Notes under the pieces: model-generated
Database searches by the model: none
The model's input: the letters and a program-made list of their open reading frames with translations, nothing else
What the model was told of the DNA's origin: nothing
Assembly: GCA_003488105.1 (NCBI GenBank)
Contig: DNMS01000197.1
Location: 6,658-12,383 of the forward strand
DNA length: 5,726 nucleotides
Direction: 5' to 3'
From: Rhodospirillaceae bacterium
Lineage (GTDB): Bacteria; Pseudomonadota; Alphaproteobacteria; Rhodospirillales_A; Casp-alpha2
Shown here: positions 1-4,881 of the stretch, piece after piece
Numbering within the stretch: position 1 is the stretch's first letter
How the letters are laid out: every line of letters starts with the position of its first letter
Made by a program: the position numbers and the translations under genes

Positions 1-516
1 GGAGCCCCCCGCAGCCGCCCCGAGGGCGCGCAGGCGCGCCCCCTGTTCGCGGCCCTTGCCGTGGATGCGTTTCAGGGTTTCCGCCGTGGCCAGGCCGGCG
101 GGAAAGGCCAGGTTCTCGTGCTCGATCATTTGGCGGCGCAGGCCGGCGGCGACGACCACGCCCAGAATCGAGACGCAGAACACCCAGAAGGCCAGCACGG
201 GCCATTGTAGGCTCTGCCCGGTCAGCAGCGTCAGCGCCGGGATGGGGGCGACCAGTCCGCCCGACACGATGGAGGCCGAAGCCGAGGCGGCCGTCTGGTT
301 GATGTTGTTTTCCCTGAGACCCAGGGGGGCGGTGCCCAGGCTGCGCTCGGCCAGGCGCCAGGCCCCCACGGCCAGCAGCCCGGCGGCGATCGACATGTTG
401 AAGGACCAACCGATCTTCAGCCCTGAATAGACGTTGCAGGGGGTAAGTGCCGCGCCCAGGACCATGCCGGTCAGGACCGCGCGTTTGGTGAATTCGGCGG
501 GGCTTTCCTGTTCCAT
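1..516 (-). CDS. OPT-superfamily oligopeptide/metal-chelate transporter, N-terminal part (cut by window edge)
   Basis: The reverse strand encodes 172 residues from an ATG at 516-514 to the left window edge without a stop. The product starts MEQESPAEFTKRAVLTG, followed by a hydrophobic helix with the family-like stretch YSGLKIGWSF at about residues 32-41. Next come LGLRENNINQTAASASAS (about 66-83), a hallmark of bacterial OPT/YSL-like proteins, another membrane helix around 108-127, and the conserved ENLAFPAGLATAETL region (about 134-148). OPT proteins are inner-membrane secondary transporters of oligopeptides or metal-chelate compounds; the substrate cannot be read from this fragment. An in-frame TGA at 552-550 limits the upstream extension. 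The chosen ATG has only a weak Shine-Dalgarno sequence, and a later ATG at codon 18 would remove the conserved start. The gene is divergent from the receiver operon; a functional link is possible but unproven. Family assignment is confident; substrate is unknown. Confidence 0.9.
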   Translation of the reverse strand, partial: MEQESPAEFTKRAVLTGMVLGAALTPCNVYSGLKIGWSFNMSIAAGLLAVGAWRLAERSLGTAPLGLRENNINQTAASASASIVSGGLVAPIPALTLLTGQSLQWPVLAFWVFCVSILGVVVAAGLRRQMIEHENLAFPAGLATAETLKRIHGKGREQGARLRALGAAAGGS

Positions 517-531
517 GCCGCCCAGGATTTG

Positions 532-549
532 CAGACGGGGTTCCGTCTG
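532..549. promoter_or_regulatory. Perfect inverted repeat, 7-bp arms with a 4-nt centre, in the leader of the OPT gene
   Basis: CAGACGG (532-538) and CCGTCTG (543-549) are exact inverted repeats around GGTT. The element lies 15 nt upstream of the OPT start codon. Neither strand has a T-run after it, so it does not look like an intrinsic terminator. It could be an operator for a dimeric repressor or an mRNA hairpin near the ribosome binding site. The symmetry is seen directly; the role is inferred. Confidence 0.45.
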
Positions 550-569
550 TCAAACCGGGGCGTCAAACC
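549..569. repeat. Tandem direct repeat of GTCAAACC with 13-bp period
   Basis: GTCAAACC occurs at 549-556 and again at 562-569, separated by GGGGC. On the minus strand both copies contain TTGAC (TTGACA at 553-548, TTGACG at 566-561), which resembles a -35 box for the OPT gene. No good -10 hexamer sits 16-18 nt downstream of either copy. The pair could be a regulator-binding repeat or a promoter remnant. It abuts the inverted repeat at 532-549. Confidence 0.35.
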
Positions 570-597
570 AGGCTTGGCCGGCATGGCGTCAGAATCC

Positions 598-628
598 TTG
601 CGGCGGCGGCGGATCTACGGGGTATAAT
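598..628 (+). promoter_or_regulatory. Candidate sigma-70-type promoter of the receiver/membrane protein/kinase operon
   Basis: A perfect TATAAT lies at 623-628. The best -35 match is TTGCGG at 598-603, preceded by C as in alphaproteobacterial CTTG-type boxes, with a 19-nt spacer, longer than ideal. Transcription would begin near 635, giving a leader of about 55-60 nt before the receiver start codon. A weak -35 with a perfect -10 would fit an activator-dependent or modest constitutive promoter; this is inference. Confidence 0.45.
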
Positions 629-640
629 CGGGCAAAAGCC

Positions 641-670
641 GATCACGGCACGCGTGCGCGGATCACGCGT
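641..670. promoter_or_regulatory. Palindrome and direct repeats in the receiver leader (possible operator)
   Basis: GCACGCGTGC (648-657) is a perfect 10-bp palindrome. It lies between two copies of GATCACG (641-647 and 661-667), and CACGCGT occurs at 649-655 and 664-670. All of this lies just downstream of the expected transcription start and upstream of the GGGAGA Shine-Dalgarno at 681-686. Such symmetry suggests a binding site for a repressor or for autoregulation. CG-rich palindromes also arise by chance in GC-rich DNA, so confidence is low. Confidence 0.3.
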
Positions 671-691
671 CGAAAATAATGGGAGACGTTC

Positions 692-1069
692 ATGGATCAC
701 TCCGTTCTGGTGGTCGAAGACGACGACAACATCGTCCTGTCGCTGAAATTCCTGCTCGAAAAATCGGGCTTCGACACGCGCGTCGTCGGCGACGGGAACG
801 CGGCGCTCGGCGAAATGCGCGCGGCAAAACCGGACGTCGTGCTGTTGGACGTCATGCTGCCGGAACGGGACGGCTTTTCCGTGTGTGAGGAAATTCGCGG
901 CAACAGCGCCTGGTCCGACGTTCACGTCATCATGCTGACGGCCAAGGGACGCGAGGCAGACCGCGAAAAGGGCCTGTCCGCCGGGGCCGACGATTTCATC
1001 ACCAAACCGTTTTCCACCCGTGACCTGGTCACCAGGGTCAAGGCCGCCGTCGGGTTGACCGTGGACTGA
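692..1069 (+). CDS. Stand-alone receiver (CheY-like single-domain response regulator)
   Basis: The 125-residue product is one receiver domain with no output domain. It has the acidic pocket in LVVEDDD (E9, D10), the phospho-acceptor aspartate D53 in LLDVMLPERDG, the switch threonine T83 in MLTAKG, and the invariant K105 in KPF. The full phosphorylation chemistry therefore looks intact. The ATG at 692 has a GGGAGA Shine-Dalgarno 5 nt upstream. It is the first gene of the operon: its TGA overlaps the next ATG by one base, so translation is probably coupled. With a non-hybrid kinase and a stand-alone HPt protein close by, the likely role is the intermediate phosphocarrier of a relay. A phosphate sink or a protein-protein regulator of CheY type is an alternative. 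The domain call is near certain; the role is inferred. Confidence 0.95.
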   Translation: MDHSVLVVEDDDNIVLSLKFLLEKSGFDTRVVGDGNAALGEMRAAKPDVVLLDVMLPERDGFSVCEEIRGNSAWSDVHVIMLTAKGREADREKGLSAGADDFITKPFSTRDLVTRVKAAVGLTVD

Positions 1070-1338
1070 TGGCGGACGGTCCGGCACGCGATTCCGGGCC
1101 GCGCCGGACAGGTGCTCCGGAGCGGGGAACAAGCCGGGTCGGCGCCTTTTCCGTGTCGCTGTTTTTGGTCGCCACGCTGCTGTTTCTGCCGCCGCTCGTG
1201 ACTCTGGGCGAGGGACCGGCGGATTTGTTCGGTCTGCCGCGGATTTTTGTGATTCTGTTTGCCGTGTGGATCGGCGTCGTCGCCATGATCTATCTGATCG
1301 CCGAACGCGTCGGCCGGCCCGGTCCGCCGGAAACCTGA
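1069..1338 (+). CDS. Small two-helix membrane protein, putative partner of the symporter-type kinase (CbrX-like position)
   Basis: The 89-residue product has a polar, Arg/Gly/Pro-rich N-terminus (1-25), a first membrane segment at about 26-46 ending in LFLPPLV, a short loop, and a second segment at about 58-77 beginning after FGLPR and ending MIYLIAERV. The start overlaps the receiver stop (TGATG), and its stop is one base before the kinase GTG. The gene is therefore embedded in a translationally coupled operon. Small two-helix proteins precede many SSS-family genes (DUF4212-type small subunits), and in Pseudomonas a small coupled membrane protein, CbrX, precedes the SSS-type kinase CbrA. The resemblance here rests on size, topology and position; I cannot confirm a named family. 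A role in stabilising or gating the kinase's membrane domain is inferred. Confidence 0.8.
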   Translation: MADGPARDSGPRRTGAPERGTSRVGAFSVSLFLVATLLFLPPLVTLGEGPADLFGLPRIFVILFAVWIGVVAMIYLIAERVGRPGPPET

Positions 1339-1339
1339 C

Positions 1340-4087
1340 GTGCTCGAAGGTTGGGTCATTTTCATCACGTCGGTGGCCTATCTCGGGCTGCTGTTCGCGA
1401 TTGCCTTCTGGGGCGACAAGCGGGCGGATGCCGGGCGCTCGATCCTCAACAATCCCTATATCTATGCATTGTCCATGGCGGTCTATTGCACAAGCTGGAC
1501 CTTCTACGGCAGCGTCGGCCGTGCCGCGACCTCGGGCCTGGATTTCCTGCCCATCTACCTGGGGCCGACCCTGGTGCTGGTACTCTGGCCCTTCGTGCTG
1601 GAAAAGATGGTCCGCATCTCGGCGGAAAACCGCATCACCTCGATCGCCGATTTCATCGCATCCCGCTACGGCAAAAGCATCTATCTCGGCGGCATCGTCA
1701 CGGTGATCGTGGTGGTCGGCATCCTGCCTTACATCGCCTTGCAGCTTAAGGCCGTGTCGACCAGTTTCACCGTGCTGATCCAGTATCCGGAAATCGTCAT
1801 GCCGCGCCATCTCGGCCGCGTGCCGCTGTTTCAGGATACGGCATTTTTCGTGGCCCTGATCATGGCCCTGTTCGCCATCCTGTTCGGCACCCGCCACATC
1901 GATGCCTCGGAACATCACGAAGGCATGGTGATCGCCGTCGCCTTCGAATCGATCATCAAGCTGCTGGCGTTCCTTGCCGTCGGGTTTTACGTCACCTACG
2001 GCGTGTTCGACGGGTTCGGCGACCTGTTCGCCAAAGGCAACGCGGTTCCGGAAATTTCCCATCTGTTCCATCAGGTCGGCGCCGGGGGCTATGCCCAGTG
2101 GTCGACCTTGCTGGTGCTATCCATGTTCGCCATCGTCTGCCTGCCGCGTCAGTTCCAGGTTGGCGTGGTTGAGAACGTCAACCCGGATCATGTGCGCAAG
2201 GCGGCCTGGCTGTTCCCGCTGTATCTGATCCTGATCAACGTGTTCGTTTTGCCGATCGCCATCGGTGGCCTGCTGCAGTTTCCCGACGGCGGCGTCGATG
2301 CGGATACCTTTGTCTTGACCGTGGCCATGGCCAATCAGAATGAGGGCATGGCCCTGTTCGCCTATATCGGCGGCCTATCGGCGGCCACGGGGATGCTGAT
2401 CGTCGCGACCATCGCGCTGTCGACCATGGTGTGTAACGACCTGGTGGTGCCGGTGCTGTTGCGTATGCGGTGGTTCCAGACCCGGTTTACCGGCGACCTG
2501 TCCGCGTTCCTGCTGTTCGTCCGGCGCAGTGCGATCCTGTTCGTGCTGTTGCTGGCCTATACCTACATGCGGCTGATCGGGGAATCCTATGCCCTGGTGA
2601 CCATCGGTCTGGTGTCGTTCGCCGCGGCGGCGCAGTTCGCGCCGTCGTTGCTGGGCGGCATTTTCTGGAAGGGCGGCACGCGGGCCGGTGCCATGACGGG
2701 CCTTTTGCTGGGTACCGCCATGTGGTTCTACACTCTGGTGTTGCCGTCGTTCGCGCGCTCGGGCTGGGTGGACATGAGCCTGATCGAATTGGGCCCCTAT
2801 GGGATCGCGTATCTGAAACCCTATGCTCTGTTCGGGCTCGACGGGATCGATCATCTGTCCCATTCCCTGTTCTGGTCGATGCTGGTCAATATCGGCGGCT
2901 TTGTCTGGGTGTCGCTGCTCAGCCGGCCCAGCGATCTGGAACAGTTGCAGGCTGGCGAGTTCGTGCAGAAGTTGGACAGCCCTGGTGCGAAACCGGTCAC
3001 CGTGTGGCGCGGCTCTGCCGAGGTCGGCGAACTGAAGGCCGTGCTGCGGCGCTTTCTGGGTGACGATCGGGCGGGGGCGGCACTCGCCGATTTCGCCGCA
3101 CGCCAGGGCCTCAACCTGGACCCCAGGGCGGAAGCGGCGCCGGCGCTCGTGTCCTTCGCCGAACGGCAACTGGCCGGGGTGATCGGCGCGGCCTCGGCCC
3201 AGGCCGTGGTCGCCAGCGTGACCAAGGGCGAGGTCGTCAGCACCGAGGACCTGATGCGCATTCTCGACGAAACGTCACAGGTCATCGAGTATTCCCACGA
3301 GCTTGAGGAGAAATCCAAGGCGCTTGAGGAAACCACGGCCGAGTTGCGGGCCGCCAACGAGCGGCTCAAGGAACTGGACCGCATGAAGGACAACTTCATC
3401 ACCACCGTGGGCCACGAATTCCGCACGCCGTTGACGTCGATCCGCGCGGCGGGGGAAATCCTGTCCGACAACCCGGCCCTGCGCGGGCCCGAACGTGACC
3501 GTTTCTACAGTGTCGTGGTTGCCGAGACGCAACGCCTGACGCGCCTGATCGACCAGCTTCTGGACCTGTCGAAGATGGAAGCCGGCAATCTGAAATGGAA
3601 TATGATCTCGCTTGACCTCGGTGCCGTCATGGGGGCTGCCGTGGCCGCCGCGTCTCCCCTGGCCCAGGCCGAGGGGGTGCGTCTGAATTTGGATCTTCCC
3701 GACGACCTGCCTCGGGTGCATGCCGACCGCGACCGGTTGATTCAGGTGCTGGTTAACCTGATTTCCAACGCCGTGAAATTCTGTGATCCGAACGACGGAC
3801 ATATCCGCGTTACCGCCACGGTGGATGGTGACATGGTTACCGTCGATGTGATCGACAACGGCCCCGGCGTGGCGCCCGGCGAACGGGACCGCATTTTCGA
3901 ACGTTTCCAACAGGGCGGGTCGGGCGAAACCCTGACCAACAAGCCGAAGGGGACGGGATTGGGCCTCGCCATCTGCCGCGAGATCGTGGAACGTTTCGGC
4001 GGCAAGGTATGGGTCGAAGCCGCGCCGGGGCGGGGGTCCGTGTTCCGTTTCACGCTGCCGGCATCAACCGCGGACGCGGCGGGCTGA
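1340..4087 (+). CDS. SSS/SLC5 symporter-domain sensor histidine kinase with STAC linker (CbrA-like)
   Basis: The 915-residue kinase fuses a transporter fold to a kinase. Residues 1 to about 530 form an SSS (sodium/solute symporter) domain of about 13 helices, with the motif VYCTSWTFYGSVG (48-60) typical of SSS-type kinases. A STAC domain follows at about 555-645 (GELKAVLRRFLGDD; LAGVIGAASAQAVVASV), then a coiled coil at about 650-685. HisKA has phospho-acceptor H692 in GHEFRTPL. The ATPase domain has N810 (N box), DNGPG at 839-843 (G1) and GTGLG at 871-875 (G2), ending near 910. No PAS domain separates STAC from HisKA, unlike Pseudomonas CbrA, and no receiver is fused. The start is GTG, one base after the preceding stop, with only a weak GGA upstream, which suggests coupling. 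The protein probably senses, and perhaps transports, a small organic solute at the inner membrane and phosphorylates the upstream receiver. The ligand is not evident. Histidine uptake, as for CbrA, and acetate sensing, as for CrbS, are family precedents only. Confidence 0.95.
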   Translation: MLEGWVIFITSVAYLGLLFAIAFWGDKRADAGRSILNNPYIYALSMAVYCTSWTFYGSVGRAATSGLDFLPIYLGPTLVLVLWPFVLEKMVRISAENRITSIADFIASRYGKSIYLGGIVTVIVVVGILPYIALQLKAVSTSFTVLIQYPEIVMPRHLGRVPLFQDTAFFVALIMALFAILFGTRHIDASEHHEGMVIAVAFESIIKLLAFLAVGFYVTYGVFDGFGDLFAKGNAVPEISHLFHQVGAGGYAQWSTLLVLSMFAIVCLPRQFQVGVVENVNPDHVRKAAWLFPLYLILINVFVLPIAIGGLLQFPDGGVDADTFVLTVAMANQNEGMALFAYIGGLSAATGMLIVATIALSTMVCNDLVVPVLLRMRWFQTRFTGDLSAFLLFVRRSAILFVLLLAYTYMRLIGESYALVTIGLVSFAAAAQFAPSLLGGIFWKGGTRAGAMTGLLLGTAMWFYTLVLPSFARSGWVDMSLIELGPYGIAYLKPYALFGLDGIDHLSHSLFWSMLVNIGGFVWVSLLSRPSDLEQLQAGEFVQKLDSPGAKPVTVWRGSAEVGELKAVLRRFLGDDRAGAALADFAARQGLNLDPRAEAAPALVSFAERQLAGVIGAASAQAVVASVTKGEVVSTEDLMRILDETSQVIEYSHELEEKSKALEETTAELRAANERLKELDRMKDNFITTVGHEFRTPLTSIRAAGEILSDNPALRGPERDRFYSVVVAETQRLTRLIDQLLDLSKMEAGNLKWNMISLDLGAVMGAAVAAASPLAQAEGVRLNLDLPDDLPRVHADRDRLIQVLVNLISNAVKFCDPNDGHIRVTATVDGDMVTVDVIDNGPGVAPGERDRIFERFQQGGSGETLTNKPKGTGLGLAICREIVERFGGKVWVEAAPGRGSVFRFTLPASTADAAG

Positions 4088-4158
4088 TCGCGCCAGCCAC
4101 CTAAAGTCCGACTCGATATTGTCAGGGTAACGATTTAGCCTGTCAGGCAGCACAGGGG

Positions 4159-4196
4159 CTTGCAAGTCATCGAAGCCATCGGGATATCCAGATATC
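4159..4196 (+). promoter_or_regulatory. Possible HPt promoter overlapped by a GATATC palindrome
   Basis: CTTGCA (4159-4164), a 17-nt spacer and GGATAT (4182-4187) resemble the alphaproteobacterial CTTGAC-N17-CTATAT pattern. The imperfect palindrome GATATC-CA-GATATC (4183-4196) overlaps the -10 region and expected start site, a typical place for an operator. The 134-bp gap after the kinase contains no convincing terminator, so read-through from the kinase operon is also possible. Both assignments come from pattern matching only. Confidence 0.3.
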
Positions 4197-4221
4197 GCCG
4201 GGTCGATGCCGGAGTTCACCC

Positions 4222-4659
4222 ATGACAGAAACGCCACCGTCGGATAGTGCAGATCAGCGGCCTGCAATGCCCCGGTCGTCCGGCCGCCTGCCCGACAACT
4301 TGCCGGGGATCGATGTGGACGCGTTCCGTGTCATGGCGCGCGGCAATGACGACTTGATTCGCAAACTGTTGGGCAAGTTTCGCGACACGTATAGTGGCAA
4401 GGCGGCGGAGATTTCGGCTGACGTGGCGGCGGGTCGTTTCCAGCAGGCTATCAGTACCGCCCATACGTTGAAGGGCGTCAGCGGCAACATTCGGGCGACA
4501 GCGGTGTTCGAGGCGGCGAAAGCCCTTGAAGCCGCCTTGAAGGCGGCACCTGAAGGCCCGGAGATCGAGCCGCTGCTGAACGATCTCGCCGACGCATTGG
4601 ACCTGGTCATGGCCGGGTTGGAAGATGCGCTTGGGCGTTCGTCGAATTCATCGGCTTAG
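4222..4659 (+). CDS. Stand-alone histidine phosphotransfer (HPt) protein
   Basis: The 145-residue protein has a polar, disordered-looking N-terminus (about 1-25) and then one HPt helical bundle. It begins at LPGIDVDAF (27-35), the usual entry sequence of HPt domains found at the C-terminus of hybrid kinases. The phosphorylatable H81 lies in AHTLKGVSGNI with the accompanying K84 and G85, followed by helices with AKALEAAL (99-106). The C-terminus is Ser-rich. The ATG at 4222 has GGAG 7 nt upstream; M16 is a weaker alternative. The protein would shuttle phosphate between the stand-alone receiver's D53 and a final receiver elsewhere, or drain phosphate back. Its likeness to hybrid-kinase tails suggests it was once fused, which is inference. 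No catalytic domain is expected or seen. Confidence 0.92.
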   Translation: MTETPPSDSADQRPAMPRSSGRLPDNLPGIDVDAFRVMARGNDDLIRKLLGKFRDTYSGKAAEISADVAAGRFQQAISTAHTLKGVSGNIRATAVFEAAKALEAALKAAPEGPEIEPLLNDLADALDLVMAGLEDALGRSSNSSA

Positions 4660-4707
4660 CCTGTCCGGCCGGTCTTTGTCTTCCGGTCTGATGGATCGTT
4701 TGGGAAA

Positions 4708-4720
4708 GTGAACAATTCAC
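4708..4720. promoter_or_regulatory. Perfect inverted repeat GTGAA-CAA-TTCAC, candidate operator
   Basis: The 5-bp arms are exact around a 3-nt centre. No T-run follows on either strand, arguing against a terminator. The left heptamer GTGAACA recurs at 4785-4791, 77 bp downstream, beside the candidate promoter of the HTH gene. This would suit a self-binding XRE-type dimer, but that is inference. Confidence 0.35.
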
Positions 4721-4773
4721 CAAAAAATATCAGTTCCTCATGCCTTTACTTGATTTTGGCGGCTGAAACCCCG

Positions 4774-4805
4774 AAGACAGATAGGTGAACATCGGTTAAT
4801 ATGTT
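4774..4805 (+). promoter_or_regulatory. Candidate promoter of the HTH regulator with overlapping inverted repeat
   Basis: AAGACA (4774-4779) and TAATAT (4797-4802) each match the sigma-70 consensus at 4 of 6 bases with an ideal 17-nt spacer. Inverted repeat AACAT (4788-4792) and ATGTT (4801-4805) overlaps the -10 box, and GTGAACA (4785-4791) repeats a half of the upstream palindrome. The leader would be about 70 nt. A second TATA-like site at 4814-4819 lacks a matching -35. Confidence 0.3.
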
Positions 4806-4881
4806 GCCAAACCTATACCCGGGCGCCGCATCAGACCTGGGACAGGGTAATTATTCGTGGAATCCCATGGGGGGAAACATA

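Larger units (their letters stand above)
4660..4881. other. Intergenic control region, AT-richer than its flanks, no gene seen
   Basis: These 222 bases between the HPt stop and the regulator start contain A/T-rich blocks unlike the coding flanks. No intrinsic terminator (GC stem plus T-run) is visible after the HPt gene. CCGGTCT is directly repeated at 4669-4675 and 4683-4689, without an obvious function. The region holds the inverted repeats and candidate promoter listed separately, and no convincing small gene was recognised. Confidence 0.6.

Noticed and set aside
601..612. Short run of CGG triplets
   Set aside because: Only four units in a GC-rich background; likely chance and used merely as promoter spacer.
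56..679. Plus-strand open frames over and just beyond the OPT gene
   Set aside because: Up to position 516 the minus strand encodes a clear OPT protein, and the plus-strand products have no recognisable motif. The stretch at 517-679 holds regulatory symmetry instead.
563..2071. A 502-codon open frame on the minus strand
   Set aside because: It runs antisense across the receiver, small membrane protein and kinase genes. The product is rich in D, H, Q and R with no recognisable domain, as expected for a mirror frame of GC-rich genes.
2375..3169. A 264-codon minus-strand open frame inside the kinase gene
   Set aside because: The sense strand encodes conserved SSS helices and STAC there; the antisense product has shadow-like Gln/Arg/His-rich composition and no motif.
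4661..4689. Possible terminator after the HPt gene
   Set aside because: CCGG-rich repeats are direct rather than forming a stable stem, and there is no T-run following them.
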